NCBI RefSeq assembly: GCF_040802235.1 | Contig: NC_133170.1 | Span: forward strand, 6,835,001-6,899,000 | Origin: Manis javanica | Lineage: Eukaryota; Chordata; Mammalia; Pholidota; Manidae | Reading direction: 5' to 3' | Length of the DNA stretch: 64,000 nucleotides | In this document: piece after piece, positions 9,715-20,402 of the stretch | Numbering within the stretch: position 1 is the stretch's first letter | Layout: every line of letters starts with the position of its first letter | Program-made: the position numbers and the translations under genes | Notes under the pieces: generated by a model | What the model was told of the DNA's origin: nothing | Database searches by the model: none | The model's input: the letters and a program-made list of their open reading frames with translations, nothing else

Positions 9715-11474
9715 CCCCCATGAATCTAGGTTACTGACGTGGCAAATCATTACCCCAGCCTCCCGCCAAGTAGTAGTCCAGTTAACAGGACAACACTCTA
9801 GGGGAATCTGGTGGCCTACCCTCACTGTAGATATATGCACTCTCTTCAAACAAGACCCTTGGTACGAAGATAAAATTGGGGTACCCGGATGTGGCACTCG
9901 GGATTATACAGTGCATTGGGGCTCTGGGACTATAAAAAAAATCCAAAGTACCTGCTTTTATGTATGCCCGGCCCCCTCAACCGATGCCGAGGTCTCACAG
10001 TGTGGTGGGCAGACAGATTTTTTCTGTAAAAATTGGGGTTGTGAACAGACAGGGACATGCCATTGGCTGACAGGAAGCACAGGGAGACCTCCTCCAGGCC
10101 TCATAAAAATCCAACGGAGTGCCACTCATGCCCAATGCATGACTAATCCCACCTGCAATCTTATTGACATCTCCTTCACAGATGCAGAAAAAAAGGCAAC
10201 AAACTGGGAAAAAGGGCTTATGTGGAGACTAAGACTTTACCAGAGTGGTTATGATAATAGAGTCTTGTTTATGCTCAGGCTTAAGGTAGAGACTCTCCCG
10301 GCTATCCCAGTAGGACCCAACGCTGTCCTGCGGGATCGGCCGCGTCTCCCAGCCCCAGCCCCAGAGCAGACTCTAGCCCCACCTATAATTCTGCCACCAC
10401 TCCCTCTGTCTCCACTCTTGGCCAAGTTACCCCTTTTCCTAGCACAGGACAACGCCTTCTCAACCTCCTTGAAGGGGCTTTTCAGGTCTTAAACACCACC
10501 AATCCTAACACTACTGGATCCTGTTGGTTGTGTTTCTCTTCTGGGCCACCTTATTATGAAGGATTAGGATTGTTGGGCAGTTTTAACAGGACGACCCGTC
10601 ACGAGATCTGTAGCTGGGAGAGCCATAGGAAACTAACCCTGACCGAAGTAACTCGAAGAAGAAGATGTTTAAGTACAGTTCCCCCCACCCATAAAGCTTT
10701 GTGTAATGAAACTATAGCTGTAACCTCCTCAGGTGAAAATGAGTATCTAGTCCCTCCTCCCGAGGGATAGTGAGCTTGTAACACTAGAGTGACCCCATGT
10801 GTCTCTACTTCTGCCTTCAACTCCTCCCGCGATTTCTGTATCATGGTTCAGCTGGTGCCCAGGTTGATGTATCATGATGATCTCTCATTCGTAGCTGAAT
10901 TTGAACCTAGGCATGGATATAAGAGAGAGCCGGTCTCGCTGACCTTAGCTGTGTTGTTAGAGATAGGAGTCGCAGCCGGAGTGGGAACGGGGGCAGCCAC
11001 TATTGTCCAAGGGAACCAACATTATGAAGGACTAAGGACAGCTATTGATAAAGACCTAAAAACCATAGAGCAATCCATTACAAAACTTGAAGAATCTCTG
11101 ACTTCCCTCTCTGAAGTAGTCTTGCAGAATAGACGAGGGCTAGATCTGCTGTTCCTAAAAGAAAGAGGACTGTGTGCAGCTTTAAGGGAAGAATGCTGCT
11201 TGTATGCAGACCATTCGGAATAGTAAGAGATTCAATGTCAAAGCTTAGGGAAAGACTAGACCAGAGAAAGAGAGAACGAGAAGCCGGCCAAGGGCTATTT
11301 GAATCTTGGTTCACTAGATCCCCGTGGTTTACAACCCTGATATCCACTCTGGCTGGGCCCCTACTCATCCTTGTGTTGCTCCTCACTTTAAGACCCTGCA
11401 TACTAAATCGGCTGATAACTTTTGTTAGAGAAAGAGTGAGTGCCGTTCATGTACTAATGTTGAGGCAACAATAG
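9662..11474 (+). pseudogene. env: env glycoprotein (SU-TM), frameshifts and stops
   Basis: The ATG at 9662 overlaps the end of pol by 53 bp. The signal peptide is [12 protein letters not shown]. The SU N-terminal domain is Cys-rich (e.g. DFFCKNWGCEQTGTCHW), followed by a Pro-rich region near 10300-10380. There the frame shifts and continues with the SU C-terminal CWLC motif at 10522-10533. Adjacent stops TAG 10768 and TGA 10771 fall at a family Trp-Trp pair. SU/TM cleavage would follow KR at 10921-10926, with a weak furin context (Gly at P4). TM has a fusion-peptide-like Ala/Gly segment, a heptad coil, the CX6CC motif at 11173-11199, a frameshift near 11217, then a membrane span (about 11325-11390) and a tail ending at 11474. 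It was a class I fusion protein; the gene is now dead. Confidence 0.93.
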
Positions 11475-11526
11475 CATTCACTCACCCAACAAGGAGACAC
11501 AAACATTCCATGATTGGAATGCCCCT

Positions 11527-11543
11527 AAAGAGAAGTGGGGAAA
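11527..11543 (+). promoter_or_regulatory. polypurine tract
   Basis: aaagagaagtggggaaa directly precedes the TG of the 3' LTR. It is the plus-strand primer site. A near-identical tract (reverse complement) precedes the LTR of the 41 kb relative. Confidence 0.93.
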
Positions 11544-12038
11544 TGTAGGATCTGAAGAATCAAAAGTTAGCATAAGCACAGCCATCTTAAAGGCTTAAAC
11601 ACCACCCTCTAACCTTGAAGGAGGAAAATTATTAGAACCTTGAAAAACAAGTTAGTCAGCCAGTGTTAATTGTAGTGACCTTTAGTTAGCTAACCTCAAA
11701 TCAGTTAATCATACATACCAAGCTTATCTTGCTAGAACCACCCTAAACATTCTGAAAGTGATTTTATCTAACCAGACCCCCAGGATGTGGCGTCAGCCGA
11801 AAATTTATGTGTCTATGGAAAAACACTGTATAGTGGCTGTGGAAAATGCTGCCCCTTTGAAAATGCTATAAAAACTTCTGGCTTTGTGTGTTCAGGGTCC
11901 TTGTTGAGACCCGCTGCGTCGGGCTGATGCTTGGACCCCAGCTAGCTGGTTCCTGAATAAATTCCTCTTGCTTGTTGCATCAAGAGACGCCTTTCGTGAG
12001 TGATTTGGAGCGGCGTCCTCCTCTGGGAGAATCCAACA
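11544..12038 (+). repeat. 3' LTR of the provirus
   Basis: 495 bp, TGTAGG...CCAACA, colinear with the 5' LTR. TATA box 11867-11873 and aataaa 11956-11961. About ten substitutions separate it from the 5' copy, six of them A/G differences, two of which look like CpG decay. Confidence 0.96.
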
Positions 12039-12439
12039 ATTACATGTAATACACTACATCGAGAGTGTTATTTAGTGCGATTCTGTTCCCTTAAGTTTGT
12101 TTGTTCCTAAATACTCAAACTTGAGGTCCTGGACCTACAAAACAAAGGATTAGAATTTGAGCACTATTTATTCATTCATTATTCATTTACCCAATGTTCA
12201 CTGAATATGTACCATGTACAAATCACTGCACTAGCCTCTGGGGTTCAAAATATGAATAAGATATCATGTTTGCTTTGAAGGAGCTCACAACATTCAAACA
12301 AAGACATAATATAAAGATACAGGAACATATGAACAGCAATTATGGCAAGGAGACACAAGGGGCATCCTAAGCAAGTCAGTGGGAACTTCAGAAAGACAGT
12401 AATGCTACGGCTGATAGTTAGGGCAGCGCTGGGGAGTCA
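12039..12439. other. proviral flank with an ancient repeat remnant
   Basis: It begins with the right attac duplication. At about 12160-12330 lies the common old mammalian repeat text (attcattattcatttaccca ... ggagctcacaacattc), also seen near 21420, 42650 and 44900. Nothing coding was seen. Confidence 0.45.
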
Positions 12440-12660
12440 CTGAAAGTACCAGTGTTATACATTTTTTAACTCATTCGGTGTTCTCAGTGACATGGTGCAT
12501 AGATACTATTATTATCCCCATTTGTCAGATGCAAAAACTAAAGCTCAGAGTCATTGAGTTTTGTCCCAAAGCAAGGCAGGAATCAAATGGCAGAACAAGG
12601 ACTTGAACCAAAGTCTTTCTAACTCCAGAAGCCATGTTCAATAGGAGCACCACGGAATGA
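12440..12660 (-). repeat. MIR SINE
   Basis: The reverse complement of MIR is recognisable from actattattatccccatttg ... aaactaaagctcagag ... gaacaaggacttgaaccaaa. Age-typical divergence. No flanking duplication was sought. Confidence 0.75.
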
Positions 12661-13299
12661 TGCCACGTGCATACATTTTGAAGGAAAGTCATGCAATCAA
12701 CTGCCACCACTTCTTCCTGCCTTGATTTTCAAGTTAGACCTTACCAAGTTATTCCTTACCTCTTCCCCCTTGAAAACAGCACACAAAAGCTTCATATGTT
12801 GTAAATCGACCTGAGGAAGCATATAAGGGAAAACACAAATGTCAAATGTGGTCAAATAATATGTTACAGAATTTGTTCCCATTGTGCCCTTTAATTGACA
12901 ATAACTTAAAAGATGGTGAATGTCCCTCTTAGCTTTACCTTTCACTTACTCCTTCATCAAGCTCTGCCCAAAAGGGTCCCACTCTTACACACAGTCAAGG
13001 TTTGTGGACCTCAAAATAGAAAGGGAATAGAATGACAGCATCTTAAGTGGCTTAAAGGGATCAATTTTTATCTTAAAGGACTGGGTAACTACAGGTTTAC
13101 TAGCTCATAAATTCCTCTTTTAAGATTCTATCTGGGAGAGTTATTTATTTAAAGTACTCTAGGCACTTGGAATTTATAGGTTAAGTGCCTGGTTTTAAAA
13201 AAATTTGATGTCCCCTTAGCAATTGTTAACTTTTTGGAGACACATACTGGAGTAAGGGATGGGGCTAAGTCTCAAAGTTCAGAATTAAGCCTTAGATCA
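12661..13299. other. unannotated sequence
   Basis: No gene or clear repeat. It contains the target of the retroposon at its right edge. Confidence 0.45.
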
Positions 13300-13314
13300 A
13301 AAAGTACACTTCAG

Positions 13315-14190
13315 TTCCTTCCTAATTACAACCCTTAAATAGAATTCGTGCCTCATTTCGAATTCACCGAGTATCATAATTCCTCCAAGTGGTAAAGATA
13401 CCTCGAGACAAATGCTGGGCATAGAAGCCACAGGGCATAAATCTGCAAAGAAGTAAAAAGCTAACCTTTTCAAACAATATTGCCTCTCTCTCACTTACCA
13501 ACTTTACATCTCCCTGTATGGCCCCAGAAGATGACTGGTTAGCCAGAGACGGGTAAGATTCCTCAAGGGAGGAACAACCTAAGACAGGCACAGTCGCAGG
13601 GGGGCCATCAGGTGAGAAATTAGGGATCAACAGTGGTGAGGCTCAGAACCTCACCACCCCCCTATTTTGAGAGAAATCTGCATCCGTGGATGTTTTGCTG
13701 CCCTTGTCTAGCTCGGATTAGCACATAGTCTACAGGCACAGACCTGATCCTCTACATTTGCTCTCTTACAGCACTAAACTATGTTTTCTACCTTTATCTT
13801 GCATCTACCTACCACTTCAGCAGTTTATTAAAAATAAAAATAATAATAAAGGGAGAAATGTGGGATTCACATATAAATCAAGTATAAAAATCAAACGAAT
13901 ATTCATATTTGACCTGATTGTTTATAGTTCATAATGCGTGATCAAAACCGAAAGTTTCTGTGATGCCTGCCCTTGTACTGTTCACCATGTAAGAACTTAT
14001 TCACTATGTAAGAATTCGTTCACCATGTAAGAACTTGTTAGTTATGCTTCAGAAGATTGGAGACTGATGAGTTAGGCTTGGGGTGGATTAATGATTGTGC
14101 ATTGAGCATTGACTCCCCTATACAGAATTTTATTGTTGTTAACAACCATTTGATCAATAAATATGAGAGATGCCCCCTCAAAAAAAAAAA
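13315..14190 (+). mobile_element. L1-mobilised ERV-derived retroposon, long copy
   Basis: A 15-bp direct repeat, aaaagtacacttcag, lies at 13300-13314 and 14191-14205, and the unit ends in a poly(A) 19 nt after aataaa (14156-14161). A purine tract (aaagggagaaa) abuts TGTGGG at 13859, the signature of a polypurine tract plus U3 start. The unit is thus internal ERV 3' sequence, then U3 and R, then poly(A), with no U5. This is the structure of a retroviral transcript reverse transcribed by L1 and not by its own enzyme. The LTR part has three near-copies of ttcaccatgtaagaactt-like units at 13979-14040. A second, shorter copy is at 56660-57308. Confidence 0.8.
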
Positions 14191-14205
14191 AAAAGTACAC
14201 TTCAG

Positions 14206-14430
14206 GAAATTAATGGTCACAATTTTTCTTAGTATTAAAATCAGGAGAATCAGAAGGCTTCTTGAGTTCAGCATGTCCTAAAGACCCCTCAGAAGCTTGA
14301 TTGTCTATGGTAGACCACCGAATGTCAAGAATATGGGACCCCAACACAAACAGCAATTTTTTTCTTTGATTCTTACTGCTCTTTAACTTGTATTAAAATC
14401 TCTTACACTCTTTATATAACAGAGTTGTAG
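14206..14430. other. unannotated spacer
   Basis: No recognisable feature. It ends with the gtag duplication of the next LTR. Confidence 0.4.
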
Positions 14431-14905
14431 TGTGGGACCCCTGGAAGGTTAGCTTGGTCCCCACCTCCATTTTGTGTCCCCCATCTTTGAATAACTATGT
14501 GCCTCCATTTTGTATCCTCCATTTTGAATAACTTAACTATGTGCCTCCATTTTGTGTCCCCCATTTTGAATAACTATGTGCCTCCATTTTGTATCCTCCA
14601 TTTTGAATAACTTAACTATGTGCCTCCATTTTGTGTCCCCCATTTTGAATAACCATGTGCCTCCATTTTGTTCTGTGTCCTCCATCTTGAGTAAGGAGTT
14701 TCCCACTCAAGCCACGCCCAATTTCCAAAAGTATAAAAGCAAAAAGGGAACTTTGCTCAGGGTCTCAGACTGAGTCCTGTGTTCTGATGGGCCACTGGGA
14801 CCCTAGTTCAAACTAGCAATAAAGACCTGTTTTGCTCTTATATCTTGTGACCGAGGCTGGTGACTGCAGCTCCACACGGGGAACTCAAGGAAACGGGGCA
14901 CAACA
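14431..14905 (+). repeat. solo LTR (class I ERV) with gtag target duplication
   Basis: It begins TGTGGG, ends GCACAACA, and is flanked by gtag at 14427-14430 and 14906-14909. A TATA box (tataaaag) is near 14731 and aataaa near 14818. U3 contains a tandem array (separate entry). No internal region remains, so it arose by LTR-LTR recombination. Confidence 0.88.
14499..14656 (+). repeat. 79-bp composite tandem repeat in LTR U3
   Basis: A 42-bp unit (14499-14540) and a 37-bp unit (14541-14577) alternate and are repeated at 14578-14619 and 14620-14656 with almost no change. Partial units lie on both sides (14461-14498 and 14657-14685). Core word: cctccattttgt followed by ccattttgaataac. Confidence 0.9.
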
Positions 14906-14909
14906 GTAG

Positions 14910-15234
14910 GCCCCAGGTGAAGGCACTCATTTTTGCAGCTAAAATGGAAACCAAGGAATGTATTCTCGAGGACAAGCTTAAATTGTAGGTTCCTTGCAAC
15001 ACTTGAACGTGGCTAATCCTAAATCATGTACCCTGGATAAGAACATTAAGTCTCACCTCACACATTACATTTTGATCCTTTGTAACCCACAAGATTTGTG
15101 CTAGCTACCAGGAAGAGGGAGGCAGGTGAGCCATCTCAATATCTAAGTGACCCTCGTAGGGAAGGACCCGTTTTTAGGTTCTTTTGGTTGGTCTACTGAT
15201 TAAATTGACATCAGTCAGTTTAACGGGGAACAAA
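14910..15234. other. unannotated sequence
   Basis: No gene or recognisable repeat. Confidence 0.4.
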
Positions 15235-15700
15235 CAAATTTAACCACGTAGTACGGGGACCCGCCCCTCCAAAAGAATATGAGATGCACAGCAGTCAGGT
15301 AATTGAGGCTTATATGCCATCCTGAACTCAGGAGAAGGGCTGGGGGTGTGAGACTTCAAAGGGGGAGGAGGGCGGTTTACAGGAAGATGGGAAGAGTGAA
15401 TGTTGTGCAGCGACAGTGGGACGCAGGGGAATTGGATCCCTGGGCCCCATGGTGCTCCCCCCAGCTTACCACACCTCGCTCGTATTCTTCTGCTTACCCC
15501 TGGTCGGGTGACAGTCCTCTTCCTGGTCCTAGACATAAATACTTTTAGGCCTTGAAGGGGGAGGTAAAAGCTCTCCCTTGGTCTTTTGGGGCTTAACTGA
15601 CTTCAGCCCAAAGTGATCCACATACGAAAGTGGCACATTTTGGAGAGGCTGGTTCTGTGCCCCTTCACTTTCAACGGCCAGCAAGTGTAGTGTTCTCGCT
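15235..15700 (-). repeat. old LTR-like element, recurrent family
   Basis: The text aaacaaatttaacca at the left and agtggcacattttgg near 15630 match, in order, the copies at 20805-21340, 40495-40760 and 51000-51340. The reverse complement matches those at 17600-18080, 36830-37345 and 39700-40075. Boundaries are approximate. Confidence 0.5.
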
Positions 15701-17359
15701 TCCCTCTTGTATTCTTGGGGTCTTACTTTAAGACCCTTAGCGAAGTGTTTATCATTGTATGTGCACTATTAAGATCGAGGAGAGAGTTGTTGGAATTGGA
15801 ATTGATGCTGTTATAGAAGCTATCATCATATGTTCAGAGACTCCTCTAGAAAAATATTTGTAAATGCTCCTAATTCTGAGTCAGACTTAAGATTGGGCAG
15901 AACCTCCTCTGATGTTGCCAGTGGGTATTACAAATGTAATAAAAATATTCCAACATTCTTCAGTTCCTGCCTTATTTGGATCATAGATAATAATCATGAT
16001 AACTGAAACCAATATTTCCCTATTTCTGCATTAAATAACTCTGGATTAAAGCATTTTTTTCCTGCTCTTGTGTTAAAAATTACTAGGATCAAGTAAAAAT
16101 ACCTACTCTCAAGAAATGCTTAATTTTAGAAAGCAAAACTCTAACCCAACTAAAAGAGTCTATTCATCAAGGTTTCTGATCAATACTTACTCAAGACCCT
16201 CAACCGGTTCTCCTAAACAATTCAAAACTATTATGGGGTACACTTTGTGGAAGCCCACTCAACTCCCTGCTTTGCGAGACCCATCATAAAATTGCTCTGC
16301 CCTGGCCCGAAAACCCTACAAGTACTGCCTCCTGACCTTTCCCTTTTGAGATACAACCAACACTGTCAAAGTGCTGTTTTCCTTATTGCAGGAAGCCTAA
16401 AACTTAGCTTTGCTTGATCCATGGGGCTTCTTGGTGGTCTTCGGGAGGCAGATCACGGATCAAGGAGGCAGGTCCTGATCATGCCAAGGTGGTCAGTCCA
16501 CACACCCCTCCTGCCCTCCAGGAAGAGACACTCCCCAGCCTCACCTCCCCTGATTTTCATGTTACTTTACTCCCTTGCTTTTTTTTTTTTTTTAATAACT
16601 TTTACAATTTACCTTGGCGTCTCTAAGCAGAGATGGAAAACTTTTCAATGAGAATGATGATATAAAGTACATGGCAATGGGTTCCCTGCCCTCCGGAATG
16701 CTCAGGAATTCTCAGCAAGCTAACTGTGCACACTTACCCAGTCATTTCATCATACTAGCAATAAAAAGACCCTGAATGCCATGCAGTCCAATTTGGGGGA
16801 ACCATTTGTCATATGTTATGAAAGAATTCACTGTACTTTTTGATTGCAAAACATGATAGAGTAGGCATAAAACTGGTAAGAACAATGCAATATTGCCACT
16901 TTTTGGTGAAAGTTCCCAATGCAAAACTGATGCTGAGGGTTTACAGGAACCTCTGCTGGCAGTGTGAGGACAGCATCGTGAGTCCTGAACGTCATGCAGA
17001 GAGTGTACGGGTCAGCCCAGGCCCGGATGCCCAGCAGGAACACCGTCAGGGAGTGGGGAAGGCTCTGTATTCTCCATTTCTAGCTAACTGTGGCCAATGC
17101 TAGGTCTCAGGAGAAGCCCAGAGCAGGTCCCTTCTGTGAAGGAAAGTGCAGATTTCCAGATGATTCAGGCAACTAAGGAGAATGGCCGAGCAGCACAAAC
17201 AAGCCCATGCAGACAAGATTCTGAGCAGGGCTCCAACATGGCACTGGGCATCTGGGGGACAACACGTGCACCACGTCTGTGCCTACAGTCACATCGCGCC
17301 AGGCCTGGACCAGCTGCTCCCACATCTGGTACCCGGTTTTCACCCTGCGGCTTTTTTTT
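15701..17359. other. unannotated, possible LTR remnants
   Basis: No gene was recognised. A stretch near 16200-16440 has LTR-like composition but no clear TG...CA ends. An open stretch at 16840-17103 encodes a peptide without recognisable motifs and is probably chance. Confidence 0.35.
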
Positions 17360-17599
17360 CACTATCTTCTCATGCGTTCCTCTGGCCTCTCTCCTGTTTC
17401 TTACAGCTCATACCTTCTTCTTTCTTATTTTTCTCATTCTGGTGGCACATATCCTCCAGCAGTTTCTTTAATATTATATGGAAAGTATTCTTTACTCTTT
17501 GCCGGTCTTCATATACGCCAATACTTGCTTGATAATTTCGCTGAACAGACAGTTTTTTGTTGGAAGAAATTTCCCTTCAGAATTTTTAAAGCATAGCTG

Positions 17600-18080
17600 T
17601 TCCCAGTGATGGTGCAGGACATGCTACCCCCACACATGGCACCTCGGCCTATGGAATATGTCAGATCGAAGGAGTCTGAGAAACAACAGAAGCAGGAGGT
17701 CACTCAGCATTGCCCCCCCTTCCCTGAAAGGAGGCGATAAATCTCCCACATGAGTTGCCCTTCCTGCAGCAGGAGGAAGAGGTGGAATTCGGGACCCAGA
17801 AGGCTGTATAAACAAACCTTCTTATTTCTTTACCATCTACTACCCATAGCCCAAACCCCTTTATCTTGTCAATGCTACACAAATTTATTATTTCTTTGTC
17901 TAAAGGCTCCCTGCTCTAGTCACTTCTTCAGGTCTTCATTCTCTTGTGAAGATTCCGACGTACGTGTAAAAACTCAATAAAATGTGTCTGTTTTTCTTCT
18001 GTTAATCTGACTTTGTAAATTTAATTTTCAGACGTGGCCGGAGACCCTAAGAGGGCTGAGGAAAATTTCCTCCCTATATC
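17600..18080 (+). repeat. old LTR, recurrent family
   Basis: The 3' end reads aaaactcaataaaatgtgtc then ttcttctgttaatctgactt and ctaagagggctgaggaaaat. This is a poly(A) signal followed by a U5-like tail shared with 36830-37345 and 39700-40075. The left end is uncertain. Confidence 0.55.
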
Positions 18081-18639
18081 ACGTGCCTGCTGGGAAGTGC
18101 AGAATGTGTCTGACTCCTGTTTCTCTTTTTCTCCTGCGTCGCCTCCCAACCCCCTTTCTGGAAGGCTGAGAAGCTTCTTTTTTGCCCGAAATGTTTTCCA
18201 TTTCATATGCTTTGGTGTGGGATCATTTCAATCTGTTCTGATGGGCTCTTTCAATCTGAAAATTTGTGTCTTTCAGTTCCGGGAATTTTCCTTGAATTAT
18301 TTCATTGCCGATTTCTTCCTCTCTGTTCTTTCTTCCCTGGAAATCCCATTATTTGGCAGCTAACCATCATAGATTGGTTTAATTTCTTATCTTTTTTCTC
18401 CTATTTCATATCTCTTCGTCTTTTTGCTGTTCTTTCTGTGTAATTACCTCAACTTTATCTGTCAATTCTTTATTAACTTTTCATTTCTTTTATTTTTAAC
18501 TTGCAAAAGCCCTTCTTTATCCTATGAATATTCCTCTTTTTTTAAAATAACGTCCTGTTCTTGTTTTAAGGAAGCAGTATCTTCTCTTACCTCTCTCAGG
18601 ATTGAAGAATGGAAAAGTACAAAAACCACAACTTAAAAA

Positions 18640-19013
18640 ACAGAAAAAACCACAATTTTGCAAAACAAACAATTTCAGCAATGGACCCAGGTGTTCAGGA
18701 AAGATAAAAACACAGAGTTTTTCCACAAGCAGCCTTGCCTCGCCTATCTAAGCAGTCAGAGGCTCAACTCACTCGCAAATTCTGAGCAGTTCCTTCCTGT
18801 CCTTGACCCCCTCTTCCGCTGCCCCTCCCCTTCCCTTGCTAACTTCCACCCTAAAACCATCCTTGACTAACTCCTCCCCCCAAAAACTTTATAAAACTCA
18901 AGTGCCAAAGCTTCTCAGAGTCCATGTGACCGATTTCATTTGGCCAGTGTCTCCTTTGCCTGGCATATGTCTAATGAACTAAGCTTGGTTGTTTATTCTT
19001 GCCATCACAACAG
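18640..19013 (+). repeat. LTR-like element
   Basis: A tataaaa motif near 18890 is followed by a pyrimidine-rich segment and a terminal ccatcacaaca near 19013. The following bases tggtggcttcttctgggaag are PBS-like. The start is not defined. Confidence 0.45.
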
Positions 19014-19075
19014 ATTTATTTGGTGGCTTCTTCTGGGAAGCTTTGACTAAACAGAATTTATGTCAAGTTTTCTTT

Positions 19076-19592
19076 TGTGAAGGAGTACAGAGGGCATCAA
19101 GAGTCAGAACTAATAACACTTAACCTGACCCTAGAGCAAGAGCCACCCAGTTTTTGTATAAACTACCCGAGGCTAAGTTTAGAAATGCGCCTGCCCTAAA
19201 TTAGATAACTAGAAGTGGGCAACAGCCTGGGGACCTAACCGGTGATAAATCACGTAGACATGCTTGGGTAAGCAAGAGATAACAATTGAAGCGGTCAGGC
19301 AACTGACACGGTCCCTAAAAGGTTACAATGCTTCCCATTGGTTACAATATGGAATGTGTTTTAAAATTATTGGTTGTACAAATGCGCGGGCTTCGGTGCA
19401 ACGGCTGTGAAAACCCTATATAATCCATACCTAAAGTTGCCTGGGGGTCGGCTGCTCTGACCCGGCCTGTGTGTCAGGGGAGGTGCTGTCGGCCCCAGCT
19501 AGCTGGCTGAATAAAGACTTTGCTTGTACTTACATCTCTGTGCCTGTGTGCTTTGTTCTCTCGGGAAATCCCTGGATTTCTGGACCCTAACA
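19076..19592 (+). repeat. solo LTR (class I ERV) with cttt target duplication
   Basis: It starts TGTGAAGG and ends CCCTAACA, with cttt at 19072-19075 and 19593-19596. TATA-like tatataa near 19420 and aataaa near 19511. It is homologous to 57734-58180 (minus), and its R-U5 half (agctagctggctgaataaag) is shared with the LTR at 40763-41284. Confidence 0.9.
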
Positions 19593-20402
19593 CTTTCACT
19601 TACACATTCTGTTTTCTCCAAAGTGCTTTTTCTGCCTGTTAGGGTTTTATTTTGTGTAACAGACTTTCTTCAGAGTTCTGGAAGTCTTTGGTGTTCCGTT
19701 CATGATTAACAGTGAAGGACTACAGAGCGAAAGTGCAGAGTGCATGGAGAACTCTTGTATGTTTTGAGTTCATTATAGGGCCGTTTACTTGTTAGATAAT
19801 CCCAAATGTCAGTTTCTCTGCTTCTTCTCTCTTGGGCTACATAGATTCCCTCAGAGAAAGGTGTGCCCATCTCCTGCCTAGAGGGCAAAGATATACATGC
19901 TATGGTTTGGGGACTGAAAGGTTGATGGGGAGTATGCAGCAGGGGGTGGGACCTTAGCCCACAGTAGGCATGTGATGTGTAAGCCTCCATTTTTGCACAG
20001 CACCAGTGCCCTCGACTGTGTCTACTGTTCCTGCATCCAGAGACTTCCATCTATATCCTCTCCAGACTCTCCAACTTCCACTGGAGTCAGGGAGCAATCG
20101 TCATCCAGTGCCATGGTCTTAGGGAGAGGACAGGTGGAGACAATTTGAGTCGGTGGGTGACTCTGCAATATAATCACACCTGTTTTCCATTTTTTCCACT
20201 GTTGCCCCAGAATTCAGCTTTCTCAGTTCTAAGTTGCTTTGCAGTCCATTTGTTTTCCAGCTTGCAAAGATTTATTGTTGTTCTTGTTCTCATCTTCATA
20301 CTTTCATGCCTTCCTTTTTGTTTTTTAATAACGCTATTACAGTTTTAGAAGGGAACAAAATCAGATCGGCGTGCTCTACCCACTATCTTAATTCAGAAGG
20401 CC

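Larger units (their letters stand above)
4045..12038 (+). mobile_element. gammaretrovirus-like endogenous provirus (ERV class I), near full length, defective
   Basis: It has two 495-bp LTRs in direct orientation, a tRNA-Pro-type PBS, gag, pol and env in order and a polypurine tract before the 3' LTR. The 5-bp duplication attac lies at 4040-4044 and 12039-12043. The length, 7994 bp, is short of the usual 8.3-8.8 kb because part of RT is deleted. LTRs differ at about 10 of 495 sites, which at an assumed 2-4.5e-9 substitutions per site per year means an insertion a few million years old. All three genes are broken. The env has CWLC and CX6CC motifs, so SU and TM would have been covalently linked. 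The pol-env overlap and same-frame gag-pol junction with a TAG are gammaretroviral traits. Confidence 0.97.
17360..20402 (-). mobile_element. old LINE (L1ME/HAL1-like) interrupted by LTRs
   Basis: Blocks at 17360-17600, 18083-18640 and 19597-20402 are T-rich and resemble the reverse complement of an old L1/HAL1 3' region (tgattatttcattgcc-like, ttttctgcctgttagg, ctacccactatcttaattca at the far end). Three LTRs are nested in it. The assignment is by pattern and the subfamily is uncertain. Confidence 0.5.

Noticed and set aside
13979..14040. Possible CRISPR-like or regulatory short repeat (atgtaagaactt units)
   Set aside because: Only three imperfect 18-20 bp units lacking spacers, shared with the second retroposon copy, so it is part of that LTR.
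17182..17596. Overlapping open frames of 105-124 codons, considered as a small gene
   Set aside because: Three frames are open at once, the sequence grades into a T-rich reversed LINE, and no motif is present.
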